A stretch of 64,000 bases of DNA, taken from Leptodactylus fallax. Taxonomy: Eukaryota > Chordata > Amphibia > Anura > Leptodactylidae. The translations under genes and the position numbers were made by a program. Every line of letters begins with the position of its first letter. Positions within the stretch are counted from its first letter, which is position 1. The stretch covers positions 124,001-188,000 of the forward strand of contig CAMRHE010000166.1 of the NCBI GenBank assembly GCA_947044405.1, written 5' to 3'. Under the pieces are notes generated by a model, which saw only the letters and a list, made by a program, of their open reading frames with translations, made no database searches and had not been told where the DNA came from. Below are positions 1 through 11,699 of this stretch, in pieces.

Positions 1-786
1 GGTCAAATAGCCCTTACACAGTCTGGAGGTGTGTTTGGGGTCATTGTCCTGTTGAAAAATAAATGATGGTCCAACTAAACGCAAACCGGATGGAATAGCA
101 TGCCGCTGCAAGATGCTGTGGTAACCATGCTGGTTCAGTATGCCTTCAATTTTGAATAAATCCCCAAGGGTGTCACCAGCAAAGCACCCCCACACCATCA
201 CACCTCCTCCTCCATGCTTCACGGTGGGAACCAGGCATGTAGAGTCCATTCGTTTACCTTTTCTGCGTCGCACAAAGACACTGTGGTTGGAACCAAAGAT
301 CTCAAATTTGGACTCATCAGACCAAAGCACAGATTTCCACAGGTCTAATGTCCATTCCTTGTGTTCTTTAGCCCAAACAAGTCTCTTTTGCTTGTTGCCT
401 GTCCTTAGCAGTGGTTTCCTAGCAGCTATTTTACTATGAAGGCCTGCTGCACACAGTCTCCTCTTAACAGTTGTTGTAGAGATGTGTCTACTGCTAGAAC
501 TCTGTGTGGCATTGACCTGGTCTCTAATCTGAGCTGCTGTTAACCTGCGATTTCTGAGGCTGGTGACTCGGATGAACTTATCCTCCACAGCAGAGGTGAC
601 TTTTGGTCTTCCTTTCCTGGGGCGGTCCTCATGTGAGCCAGTTTCTTTGTAGCGCTTGATGGTTTTGGCCACTGCACTTGGGGACACTTTCAAAGTTTTC
701 GCAATTTTTCGGACTGACTGACCTTCATTTCTTAAAGTAATGATGGCCACTCGTTTTTCTTTGCTTAGCTGCTTTTTTCTTGCCAT
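1..786 (-). CDS. Tc1-like transposase, N-terminal 262 residues, open to window edge
   Basis: The frame starts with MARKKQLSKEKR at 786 and stays open for 262 codons to base 1 with no stop or frameshift. It has an N-terminal helix-turn-helix region (about residues 10-55, with QSVRKIAKTLKVSPSAV), a GRPK AT-hook-like linker (about residue 75), then the DDE catalytic domain. The first catalytic Asp is in LWSDESKFEIFG and the second in [10 protein letters not shown]; the Glu of DD34E would lie beyond the edge. The family cuts and pastes DNA at TA sites. This is the only transposase in the window with no visible lesion, so the copy may be young or encode active enzyme, but its last third is not seen. 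Confidence 0.88.
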   Translation of the reverse strand, partial: MARKKQLSKEKRVAIITLRNEGQSVRKIAKTLKVSPSAVAKTIKRYKETGSHEDRPRKGRPKVTSAVEDKFIRVTSLRNRRLTAAQIRDQVNATQSSSSRHISTTTVKRRLCAAGLHSKIAARKPLLRTGNKQKRLVWAKEHKEWTLDLWKSVLWSDESKFEIFGSNHSVFVRRRKGKRMDSTCLVPTVKHGGGGVMVWGCFAGDTLGDLFKIEGILNQHGYHSILQRHAIPSGLRLVGPSFIFQQDNDPKHTSRLCKGYLT

Positions 787-1198
787 AATACAAATTCTAA
801 CACTCCATTCATTAGGACTATCAACTGTGTATCCACCTGACTTCTGAACAACCCAACTGATGGTCCCAAACCCATTTATAAGGCAAGAAATCCCACTTAT
901 TAAACCTGACAGGGCACACCTGTGAAGTGAAAACCATTTCAGGTGACTACCTCTTGAAGCTCATCAAGAGAATGCCAAGAGTGTGCAAAGCAGTAATCAA
1001 AGCAAAAGGTGGCTACTTTGAAGAACCTAGAATATAAGACATATTTTCAGTTGTTTCACACTTTTTTGTTAAGTATATAATTCCACGTGTTAATTCATAG
1101 TTTTGATGCCTTCAGTGTGAATCTACAATTTTTTTAGTCATGAAAATACAGAAAACTCTTGGAATGAGAAGGTGTGTCCAAACTTTTGGTCTGTACTG
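1..1198 (-). mobile_element. Tc1/mariner element A, truncated by window edge
   Basis: The right terminus reads (reverse complement) CAGTACAGACCAAAAGTTTG and is followed by a TA at 1199-1200, the expected Tc1 target duplication. About 410 bp of terminal and untranslated sequence separate this end from the transposase start at 786. The rest of the element lies left of base 1. The neighbouring sequence at 1201-2150 is an L1 relic, so the element probably inserted into or beside that older LINE. Confidence 0.9.
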
Positions 1199-1200
1199 TA

Positions 1201-2150
1201 TAAACTGTCAACGAATAACTAGAACACCACACAGGGAGATACATATGGGGGAAGGTAGAGAGGGCTAGTAGTGGAATGGTGGTCCATGACCGCACATGGT
1301 CAAGAGCTCTAGTTAAAAGATCATCAAAAGCAGTTGGGAGATGATTGTTTCCATCGGGTAGTGATCAAGGTCTGGCCCAAAGTAAGAATGTGCTGGAACA
1401 GCTTGGCTGCCTGCTTACCCATAATTCTAGTAGGTATGTGCAGTAAATACTAGAGAGGGTCCAATGGGACACTGTGGGATAAAAGATCATTTGTCAACCC
1501 TTCCACCTGGTGCCAAAATGGTTGCAATATGGGCATGTCCAAAAGATATGTTGTAATCCGTCAGCATCTCCAGCAAACTGAAAGGATGGCAGGGTTAAAT
1601 GTGTGTAGGAGGGCGGTGGTACGGTACCAGAACATGAGGATTATATTGGTTTTCCTTGCACATGGTATAAATAGATGTTTTGGCTGCTATCGACCAAACT
1701 ACCTGCCACAATGGAAGGGGAATAGGTCATATACTTGTGGGTGGGTAGAGCTGTGGGAACTGGGTTTTGAAGAATGCAATAAATAGCCAATATAAGGCCC
1801 TTAGTGGATGTGCCCATGTGGTAAAGTCTTTCAAAAGAGGTGGGAAGGGAAACATGAGTGGAGTGAAAGGTATGTGACATGTAGTGGTGAAACTGGATGT
1901 AATGGGGATATGCCTGAGGTGGGAAAGAGTATTGTTGAGACAGTCGGGTAAACATATGGAAAGTCCATTGAATGTGGTCAACAATGTCAGCTAGATGGAA
2001 GACCTCTGCAGTCATCCAAGAGCAGGTGATATTAGGATGCAGCCTCTCCGGAATCAAAGGGTTTAAAGGGGATGGGAGTTAGGGATGAGCATGGTTTTGT
2101 CTACAGTATGGCCATATGTCTCTTTGAAATCAGATAGGACCTAAAAGGAA
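1201..2150 (-). mobile_element. L1-like LINE ORF2 C-terminal relic
   Basis: On the minus strand, 1641-2057 encodes a stretch resembling the region after the L1 reverse transcriptase (for example TSTKGLILAIYCILQNP). The next frame (about 1500-1640) gives WYRTTALLHTFNPA, CWRC and, after a frameshift, HIFWTC. Together these make the C-x2-C ... H-x4-C knuckle at the end of L1 ORF2. At least two frameshifts make it non-functional. Its 3' side is cut by Tc1 element A. Confidence 0.7.
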
Positions 2151-2373
2151 TTGTAGCGGGGGAAGGGGGGGGGGTGACTTTTAGACTTTTAATTGCCAGA
2201 AAAACGTATTCCCCAGTGAGTTTTTGTAGTAATTTTCTTTACTTGCATTGCATTTTTTTTTTTTTTTTGCCGAGGGGAGGGGTTGGTCGGGTAGCCAGTG
2301 GTCAATGATATTTTTTGTAAGTCATAGCATGCTCCAAAAAAAACAATGTGATTAAGATTTATCAAGACTTCTT

Positions 2374-2633
2374 AAAGGGATTTTCCAGTCCCAAATCAGT
2401 ATTTTTCATACTGATGACCTATCCACAGAATAGGTCATCTGTGGGGTCCGACACCCAGGCCCTGCACAGATCAGCAAGGTCTGGGTAGCAGCTTCTGGCA
2501 CCTGAAGGTTGCTGCAACAGCTGATCTGTGTGGGGTCCAGGTGCATGACCCCCACAGATCACATACTGATGATTTATCCTGTAGATAGGTTATCTGTATG
2601 AAAAATCAATTTGGGGCCAGAAACCCCTTTAAT
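2374..2633. repeat. Short foldback (MITE-like) element, TTAA ends
   Basis: The left end TTAAAGGGATTTTCCAGTCC is mirrored at the right by GGGGCCAGAAACCCCTTTAA. The arms also share the motif ATACTGATGA...CCTATC and its complement. No coding capacity is seen. TTAA lies at both ends and could be the target duplication. Confidence 0.7.
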
Positions 2634-3657
2634 AAATTAATTGCATCTCTTGTCCTCCAAGTTACATAACTCTGGTGTAAATTGTAGTTAGTTTGCCGGG
2701 TCACGGGCCGCCTCACACTACAACAAACCCACTTTTTTTTTTTTTTTCTGAGAAATGCCATGGACAGAGCAAGATATCACTTTTTATGCCAGTTTGCTGG
2801 TGTAGAATAGATGATAAATTCAACACAAGATGCCTAAAGTGAATCTGTCATCTTATTTCACCCACATAAACTAATAGTTTACTGTTACTAAACAGTAATT
2901 AGTCTGATAGTTTCAAAGTTGTTGATTTTAAATACAGAATTTTTTAATTTCCACTCTCCAGAATTACCCCACAATTATCCTGAAAATTATCTGTGCACTA
3001 GTACTTGTGCTACTATTGTTTAAACCATACCCACTCTGCTGGTCTTTTCTTTAGGGGCGTACATAGAAATCATGGGCTCCACAGGAAAGTCAGAACTGGG
3101 CCCTTGTCACAATAACTACAATTTGTAACTAATATGACCAGTTCCACTAGGCACTGTCTACTGTTCTCTTCTGAGATGCAGGTTCATAGAGCTGAAGGTG
3201 GCCCTACTCATGTGGTCAGGCTTTTACATTCTCTCTTGGTGCCATAATAGGCACTCGCGTGTCTTTCCTCTACTGTGTACTCTCTGGGCCCGGTTGAGAA
3301 CTGAAATATGGGTAAAGGAAACACATGAACACTTCCCCCATATAAGTAAAAACTGTATAATGGGAGCAGGGAAGGCATCAAACTACAGATCCAAAATTAA
3401 ATTCTGATCCCAGACACCAAAATGAATTCAGACTTCAGATCAGAAATGCACGATATGATGACCTCTAAACTAATAGACCTCAGATGAGGCCTATCTAACT
3501 ACTTACTGTTCCCCACTCTTGGGTACTATACAGGAGCAGCTACACATAGGGCTATGGCACACCAACATCCTGTGTAGCATCACCCAGAGCCGATGAGATC
3601 CAGGAATAGGAAACAGAGATCAAAGCAATAAATGCAATCTAAAAAAAATAACTTACT
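2634..3657. other. No gene seen; AT-rich intergenic sequence
   Basis: Read on both strands, this stretch holds only short spurious frames, a poly-T run near 2731-2748 and no recognisable protein motif. Confidence 0.5.
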
Positions 3658-3862
3658 TCTGGGGGGTTGTCTAGTTCTAGCAAATAAAACTTATTGTTTG
3701 TATAATGTCTGTATCAAGTCTTTGTTTCCTAGATGTCTGATTGCTGTCATTCATTGTTTACTTCCAGTGGATAAAAATCACTCTGTGGTCATGTGATATA
3801 CAGTCCATCACATGACCATGGGCTGATTTTTATCTACTGGAAATAAACAAGAAACCCCTTTA
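3658..3862. repeat. Foldback repeat with ATCACATGACCATGG core
   Basis: The arms CCAGTGGATAAAAATCA and TGATTTTTATCTACTGG flank a central GTCATGTGAT/ATCACATGAC inverted pair. A second copy of this family occurs at about 42540-43285, where a MITE has jumped into it. Confidence 0.65.
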
Positions 3863-4958
3863 AGACATAGGCCCCCTTTTAACTTCCTTACTCCACCCAC
3901 CCTGCAACTTGAATGCCTAACTACTATACCTGTGGGTCTTTCCAGCCAGTCCCAGAAAGTCATAGCCTATTTATATCCATCCAGTCCTCAGAACAGCACC
4001 TGAGCAAAGATTTTAGCTAGATGGTTCCTACAGTCAGCATTTTTGCTTTTTTATTTGTGTATGACCTCTCTTTGACTCTGTTTCTGCTTCGTTGTCTTTA
4101 TCTGCTTGATTTTGGTGTATAACCTCTGCCTGTCCACCAACCTGTGAACCTGAGCTGCTCGTCCTGACCCTTTGGCTTGTTTATGACCTTGCCCTCTTGG
4201 CTTGTTTATGACCTTTACCTAAATACGCTTTGCCTCACCCACTGGTGCTTCACTCTGGCATCTTTCTGGCCTTTGCCAAGTGCCACCTACACCGGGGCCA
4301 CTCTGAGAGGTAGCGACCTGGTAGTCTCCTTGCAGTGAAGGCCAAACTACTTAGATAACTCACTTGGGAGTGGCCCAAAGCTATACTGGTTAGGTGACAC
4401 AGTGGATCCTCATCCCATTGCCTCTTCCAAAGAGTGAATAATGGGTCAGAAAGGTTTGCAGACTTAGTTAGGGGTTGTTAAACTTGTTGTCAGATTCTTT
4501 TTAAGAAGATATTCCTAAAAAAAAAATAAACACATTTATTAATGTAAAACTGTGAGTTAAAAGTTTTGTCTAAATTCCTGTGCGTAACTACAGGCAAAAA
4601 AAACAAACGAAAAAAAAAAAAAACTGAAAACTGTAATTTCGGCATTGTTTCTTTTTAGAATGTTGTAATTGAGTATGGCAAGAATAATGTGTTACTTTCA
4701 TTCTGCAAGTCAGTATAGTTACAGCAATAACATATTTATATAGTTTTTGTTTTATTACATTTGCAGAATAAAAGTACTTTGCCAACTTTTTATTTTCCCA
4801 TCAACTGAGTAGTGAAGTTTACTGATTTTTTATTGGGCTATTATATGGCACATGCACTTTTTATTCCATTTTATTGCAGTTGAGTTGGTATAATATATTA
4901 TTTACATACTTTTTTTTTCTTTTTAATTTTGCTCACAATAAAGTTTTGTAATGAGGGG

Positions 4959-5561
4959 TTAAAGAGGACGTTTCTCCACCTCCATCAACTCCAGTTCTTT
5001 GCACTTAACAGGTGCTGCTCCACTGCTTCTGGAACAGTTGGAATGTTTTCTCTAGTCCTCACTGTTCCTGAGCATACAGTGTAGTTGGTGCCTGGTATAA
5101 AAAAAAATTAGCCTCTCTACTGTGAAATGGGTGGTCTAAAGGAGGAGCAGGCAAGAGGCATGATACTGGACAGCACCCACTTACGCTAGGGTCACACTAG
5201 CGTTTGGCATTCCGCTCTCTGGGTCCGCTTGGAGACAAAACGAATGGAAACCTAGTCCACTTAAAAATCGGTTACCCGCAGACCCCATAGACTATAATGG
5301 GGTCCGCCGGGTTTGTAGGATTTTTCTCTCCGCATTTTTCAAGTGGAATGGGAGACGGAAACCCCCATCGGAGACCGAGCGCTAGTGTGAACCTAGCCTT
5401 AACAGTACAGTAGAGAATCTATTTAGCATATCAGGCACCAAAACAAACTGCACTGATTGCTCAGGAACAGTGGGGCTAGAGAATAATTCCACCTGTACTG
5501 AACTGAGTGGAGCGAGGCTGACAGATGCAGAGAACTGAAGTTGGTGAAAGGTCCTCTTTAA
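4959..5561. repeat. Foldback element (TTAAAGAGGAC type) with nested element
   Basis: The left end TTAAAGAGGACGTTTCTCC and right end GGTGAAAGGTCCTCTTTAA are inverted, with further pairing of CAACTCCAGTTCTTTGCA with the right arm. A second foldback element is nested at 5181-5402. Related ends occur at 8862, 14650, 31651/31991 and 48388. Confidence 0.7.
5181..5402. repeat. Nested foldback element (CTAGGTTCACACTAGCG type)
   Basis: The left arm TACGCTAGGGTCACACTAGCG is mirrored by CGCTAGTGTGAACCTAGCC at the right. Members of the same class lie at 20903-21365, 30301-30557, 32988-33196 and 60169-60480. Confidence 0.7.
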
Positions 5562-5940
5562 AATCAAATTTGTGTCAAAATTCTGGAAAACTATGGTATG
5601 GCACAGATCTAAAAACCTGCAGTTTGGCTATAATCTGCTGCACAATTGTTCTCCATTGTGTGAACATGGTAACTACTTTGTAAGCTCAATGATGTAGTAC
5701 ACATAGCACAGATATGTGCTTGAAAGGGTTAATATTCTTCTACCAGTCCTATCCCCCCTTTCTGTACACACAAAACAAGCTTTTCTAAGGTTTAAATATC
5801 TTCATTTTGCCAACATCCCCACAGGAATATATTCACACGTTCCGGAAAATCACACTTGTCGGCCAAGGACCCGCCCAGACTGTAAGGAGTGGAGCGTTCC
5901 CTTTAAAAGATTACACATAACCAGCTGACACTTCTTATAC

Positions 5941-6188
5941 TGAGTCACCCTTCACTGAAAAGCCGCAAGCGGGAAGCCATTTTAGCGAAGACCACAACGT
6001 TATGACTAGTTATAAGCCTATACAAACGCAATGAGCAGTGCGCACTCTAGCGATGAGATCGGTGTCCGTATCCTGGCGCAGAGTGAGATGACGTACGAAT
6101 GGACGGAGCCTTGCAGCCTGTCAGAGGGGGATCTCACTGGTTGGTGTGGGCAGATCACGTGTGGTAGTTGCTTCTGTTACTGAGCGAG
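5941..6188 (+). promoter_or_regulatory. CLCN5: Candidate CLCN5 5' promoter region, no TATA box
   Basis: This CpG-bearing stretch precedes a good splice donor at 6189. Visible motifs are TGAGTCA (AP-1-like, 5941-5947), GCCATTTT (YY1-like, 5976-5983), TGACGTAC (CRE-like, 6089-6096) and TCACGTG (E-box/CLEAR-like, 6155-6161). No TATA box is evident. Assignment to CLCN5 is inferred from position upstream of exon 2 and the coding exons; the start site cannot be read from sequence. Confidence 0.45.
5990..6188 (+). other. CLCN5: CLCN5 exon 1 (5' UTR), start uncertain
   Basis: The exon is inferred from its donor GAG|GTAAGC at 6189, which lies just downstream of the CpG-bearing promoter-like stretch. 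The 5' boundary is a guess. No frame in it continues into the CLCN5 coding sequence. Confidence 0.4.
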
Positions 6189-6427
6189 GTAAGCACAGGA
6201 TGTATATGATATGTTATATTGTATACCTATGTTGTAAATCTATACGGTGTGCGTCATCATCAGCAGGGGGCAGGTTATACGGGGCAGACAGGGGTTGTGT
6301 AATACTCTGCTGTTGAAGTGTGCTCGGCCACTGCTGGATGTATAGTGTATGTATAGTCTTCACAGTCTGCTTCCTCTCCTCTATGGATGACTCCTGACTC
6401 TGTGTCATCTTTGTTTTCTCTCTTTAG

Positions 6428-6493
6428 ATTCTGGTGTTGACTCCAGGTATGATCCTAAGACAGTGACAACCCAGTGTGGACAGTGCTCTTCAG
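6428..6493 (+). other. CLCN5: CLCN5 exon 2 (5' UTR), contains a short uORF
   Basis: It has a polypyrimidine tract and acceptor TCTCTCTTTAG before 6428 and a donor CAG|GTAAGC at 6494, giving a 66-bp exon. Its frame into exon 3 meets a TGA, so it is untranslated with respect to the main frame. It contains a minimal upstream ORF (see 6449-6466). Confidence 0.5.
6449..6466 (+). other. Five-codon upstream ORF in 5' UTR exon
   Basis: ATG ATC CTA AGA CAG TGA is in the same reading register as the CLCN5 start but ends before it. If exon 2 is used, ribosomes would meet this ATG before the main start at 15360. Confidence 0.4.
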
Positions 6494-8484
6494 GTAAGCA
6501 GAAACAGATTGCTTGGAGGTTTAATTAAAGGAAAACTGACTGCCCCCCTTCCGTCATGGCACCTCCACATATATGATGATTTCACCTTGTAAAATGGATT
6601 GGAACTCAAAATGCCCCAAGTCAGGTTCGGACTGACCCACAGGTGGCCCCTGACTTACCCTGGCATTTCACAGTACACTCACATATACACACTTATTGTA
6701 CAGCGTCTCAACCAGGCTATGCATCAGGATAATATACTTAGCCCAGTATTTTTATATAATGTAGACTGGTGGTTCTCAGCTTGTGGTATGCTCTGCAGCT
6801 CAGAACCACTGGTCTATATTATATGCTACACTCCATGCAGGTCCCCCTGGCCCAGGATGGTGCTGATGGGGTCACTTATTACAGTTACAGTTGCCCTGGT
6901 ATCGAGTGGTGAGCTGCATTCATCACTCACCAGTCTGCCTCCCCATTTCATGAGGCTTGAAGCAGAATGGTGAGTGTTGAATGCAGCTCACCAATCACTC
7001 CTTAGACATGACTGTGTTTGGGGCCACTTTGTTACATGTGGGTACACTGAAGGGGCCATTATATAACTTATAAGTCACTTATTACAGATTGCTATTTTTG
7101 GGGTGCTCAGTTGGGAATTTTTCTGACTAGGGGATACTTTGCTAGAAAAGGTTGAGAAACTCTGCTGTAGACAAATTGGAGACTGAGATGACATCTAGGT
7201 GCAGTGTTAGGCCAACTAGTATCTATGCTCCTTAGACCTTATATTCTTAATCACTCTGCAGGGGGCCCCAATCAGTTTGTTTCTGCCTGAGGCCTTCGGC
7301 CCAGCTAACAGGGCTAAAAGGACCATAAGTTTAAGGCAAGTGCTAGTCAACAAACTGACAGGACCCCAGGAAAGGAAGAATGAGAGGCAAGGGCTAGGCA
7401 GCCAGCTACTACTGAAAAGAAAATCAATTTTGCAGATGTTTTAGAAATTTGTGTTCAAATGTCGGGTAGCATTTACATTCACTGTAGCTGTGCAGTGGGC
7501 CCCCAGTATGAATTTTCCTGTGGGGTCCTAGGCAACCCAGTCACACTGCACAAAAATGCTATTTATTTTTTAAATTTTGGAAACATTTCTGCACTAGCTA
7601 TACCAGCGTACCCCACCCTGGTCTGTGTGACTGTGGCTATCTCTTCATATACCATTAGTCTTGAATATGTTCCCTTACAATGGTTATCATTTCTGGTAGA
7701 ACATATAAACTTCATATTGCAGGGTTCGGTGTGAGAGGACCTGTAGCATTGGTCGACCTGGTCCATTCACTTATCGTTTGGTTTTTGGCTAAGTAGATAG
7801 CAACATTTGGCACACAGGTTACGTTTGCCTGGCAAACCAAGCTCATTTTATACAGCACGTGTACTGTATCCCCATTACTGTCATGACTGGCTTCTAGTTA
7901 ATAGATGGTCCTCATGGTATATGCTGCATCCCACTATCTACAATGCGTCTTGACATTCAACAAGAAATTGCTTTGCCAGCCTATTCAGCTGATGCCAGTG
8001 TTGATAAACTGTGAGTAATCTCCAGTATACATGTGCACCATACATTGTACACAGTTTACATATTAACATGCCAAATCTTCAACAGCCTCAAACAGCTCAA
8101 CAGGTCATTTGACTAATCTGGTTTGTGATAACACTCACATACGTAGTTAACTGAAATGCTTTAGCTCCAACGAGATGCTCCACATTACGCCAAAGATGCT
8201 CCACATTTACACTAATGTCTTGTCATAGCCACAGTAATAAATTTGGGCCACTGTGTATTATAGCTTCAAATTTATTTAGTTATTTATTTTTTTAAATCTG
8301 CATGTTGTACATAAAAGGTTGCTGACCCCAGCCCTAGCTGAAGACCTTGGGATTGGGTTAAGATTGTCTGAACATTAGTGATCAGCTCATCTTCATGTTG
8401 GCTTTTGTTTAAAAAGTACGCGGCTTTGTGAGAATCCATTTTGCATGTAAAATAATTTTTTGCTTTTAGAACAATTTTAAAATT
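6494..8484. other. Intron sequence, no gene seen
   Basis: The first part of the long intron between the 5' UTR exon and the first coding exon. I see no domain-like translation and no clear repeat ends here. Confidence 0.5.
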
Positions 8485-8862
8485 TAATAAAATTCAGCAC
8501 ACTGTCAGCTTTGCTGGTGTGTGTCTCGGTGCCAGAGATATTGGTGCCGTTATTTTCAGCACTAATATCCCTCCACTGTCAGAAGGGTGGGCCTTGCAGC
8601 CTAGTGTCATTGCTTGATTGTAAGGAACGCCCCCCCCCCCCCATCCCTTGTACTGTCGGGTGGATAGGCATTTCTTATATCCCGGCGATGATGCTGAGCT
8701 GTATGGCCCACCTTTCTGACGTTTTGTCACCGATATCTTTGGCACTAGGGCATATACCGGCAAAGTTGAGAGTGCTCTGAATTCAGCGCAGGTCAGCTTT
8801 CTAGCGGTATATAATACCGCCGATGTTATACCACTGACATGAAAGGTCCTCTTCAAAGGGAT
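8485..8862. repeat. Foldback element related to 31651-31991
   Basis: It shares with the 31.7-kb element the blocks AGAGTGCTCTGAATTCAG, AAGGAACGCCCC, CCGATATCT and the terminus GACATGAAAGGTCCTCTTCAAAG. The left end is eroded. It contains a C run at about 8630-8642. Confidence 0.6.
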
Positions 8863-10609
8863 TGTCCAGGAATTGGAGCAACCTGTGTAGAGGTCTACGT
8901 AGATGTTCCAATTCCTGCACAACTTTAACCCTGGTTCCTTTAACCCTAGTTGCACTTTTGTTGAATTTACTGTAAAATGACAATTTACTTTTCACATTGG
9001 AGATATTTTGGTTACAGAGGGGAGCAGTGATGAAGTATTCATACTGACTGTAGCTGCTAAGTTGGAATCAGCTGAATATGTCATGGGCTCATGTGACGGA
9101 TTTGTAATCTGACACAAATCTGTATTAGTCAACTCCACTGTCCTTTAAATGCAGAATCTGCTGCTTTTTTTTTTTCTCCTTTCGGGAATTCTACATAACA
9201 TGTGAATAGGCTTACCAGATTTGTATGAGATGCAGCTTCCACACTGAAACCCGTTTGAAATCCGACACATTTGAACAGACCCTTAAAGGAGCTGTAGGGG
9301 CAAAACTTAGGGGTGACTGTGGAGGGTGTAAAATAGGAAGGAGAAATAAAGCGTCATACTCGCGAATCCCCAGCACTCTGTTGTACAGGCCTGGTTCTAA
9401 TTCTCTCTGCTGCCAATCCTTACCAGACTAGAAGTGAAGAAGCTCGCTGTCTCAGCGGTTTCTGGTGAGGGACCAGTAATGTTTTACAGTGACATTACCA
9501 ATCCCTCACCAGCAACTACTCAGGCCAGTGATTGGCCACATCTGTCATGTGTCTGGGCCAGCCGGTCCAGGCACCAGAGGGAACAGGGATTGGGACTGTA
9601 CTATGGAGCACTGGCGATAGTTAAGTGTGACTTCTTTTCTATTTTGCACTTATCCTCACTGACCCTGGGTTTCGACTTTTTCATGGAGAACCCTTGAAGG
9701 TGCCTGCATTGTATTGTATGCATGGAGGAAGGAGAGGGACTTTTATTGGTCGTAAGCACAATATGACCTTGAACACTCTCTGTAACTGTTGCTCTCATTG
9801 TGCATTGTGTAGCATGGTAAGCTGGCATTTTATTAGTTAAAAAGGACAGCATATTACACCAGTTCTCCCAGTTCTCTTGTGCTACAAACTGTTGACTGTT
9901 GGGTCATTGCAACATAACACGTTCACGGTTTTATTAGTTGCAAAGCAGGTAGTGAGAAACTACAATCTGTCACCATGTAACACTAGTCTTATTATGTGGA
10001 CTTAGTATATATGGGTGGTTTAAAGGGGACCTGTCATGTTCTACATGCAGTGCAATCTGCTGGCAGCCTGTTATAGAGTAGGAGTAGATTAATGTATAGA
10101 TTTGTGGGAAAAGTACTAATAGGGTAAAGAATTGACAGAATAGTATGTACCTTTCCTACACATTACATCTTTTACCTCTTCCTTGTTGGTACCTCTGTTT
10201 ACTCTTCTGGGCTCAACCATTTTATATTACTCCCCTGATCCTTTCCCCAGCTAATGCTTCAGCTTTTCTTTAAACTCTCTGGCTTCTCCAAATCTATCAC
10301 AATAAGCTATTTCTCTCTGTTATCATCCCACCAGAACCTGGCAGTTTGTGTCACCCTTTTTGTCACATCTTTGCTTCTGCAGCTTGCTACAAAATGGCTC
10401 TTGCTAGAACATATTGTTTGTCCTCTGGCTACATTGTTGCTGAAATAACAACCTACACTTGTTGTGTCGCCAACTCATTCTGTTATAAAGATCACACATG
10501 TCATACATATACTTGCTACATTTCCTGATGTCCACAAATGATGAGATTTATTATACCTCCTAGGCTATATATTTATCCTGTAATTATTCATTATATCTTT
10601 TTGGTACTC
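8863..10609. other. Intron sequence with foldback fragments, no gene
   Basis: Short matches to foldback termini occur at about 9281 (TTAAAGGAGCTGTAGGGGC) and 10018 (TTTAAAGGGGACCTGTCATG). No protein-like translation is recognised. Confidence 0.45.
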
Positions 10610-11699
10610 ATGTACCTTTTTTTTTTTTTTTTTTTTTGTTTTTTTTTGTTTTTGATTCTTAACCTATCACATAAATTGAATGAAATTAACATTCTCTGCG
10701 ATCATATGAACTGGGGGATGGGCTTAAGCTTCTTAAAGGAGTTGTCCAGCCAGATTTAAAAAAATCTATAACATTTTCTGATACTTTCATTAAGACAGAG
10801 AAACTGAGCTCCTTCCACTATGTGGGCACAACTGTCTGACTCAGTTTGTTAGCTAAGCTGGCTAAGTTCTGTCCTCACGCATATACCTCCAAATGTGTTG
10901 TAAACTGAGTTAACTATTTTCACACTGCATCAAACCTATAATATTCAACCCACTAAGAATATAACTTAAAGGTACCCATAAAATGAATAATAATCTATAC
11001 TGAATAGCTTACCGAATAACCACAAACTAAGTAGCAAAAAATAATTACTTTATTAATCCAAGCCAAAATTATTTCATTAAAAACACTTAAAGAAAAAAAA
11101 AAATTAGCATGAGAATCAAAAGGGTAGAAGTCACCAGATCCTGGGGTATAATATAAGAGATCAATAACAATGTAACATACATGATTGTGCTAACAAACTC
11201 ATGAGTATAAATACAAATTCATTCCAATAAATAGAATGAAATAAATAATGAATTATGAATTCATGAGTAAATTAATAAATATAATGTAACTGTTTTTATT
11301 ATATTTTTTTCTATAGAAGTATAAAACTTATCAAAATAACTAACAACAACTACAGTTCACCGCAGATACAACTGCAATAAAGATTATGCATCAGATCAAA
11401 ACTACCAGAGTTGCAAAGTCCAGATTTTTATCTGCGGTAGTTATCAGAATCTGAGTTGTGCGCTATTCATTTTGATTCTAGGTGTAATAATATAGACGTG
11501 ATGGCCTGAGGTTACCTATCCTGAAAGATATGCAAGTTGGTTTGTGATGCGATGCATATAAATACATTTTCCCTTTGGGCATCAATGGAATCCTCAGCTG
11601 AGATGATCCATGCAGCTACAGTAAGGAAAAGTATGTGGATGAACAAAAGTACATAAAAATAACAAAACAAAAGTAATAATCTCTCCGCCTCTCTCCTCC
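10610..11699. other. AT-rich intron sequence, poly-T tract, no gene
   Basis: A poly-T tract broken by single G bases spans about 10617-10652. The rest is AT-rich and unrecognised. Confidence 0.45.

Noticed and set aside
6441..6446. Earlier donor CCAG|GTATGA for exon 2
   Set aside because: It would leave a 19-bp exon; CAG|GTAAGC at 6494 is the stronger site.
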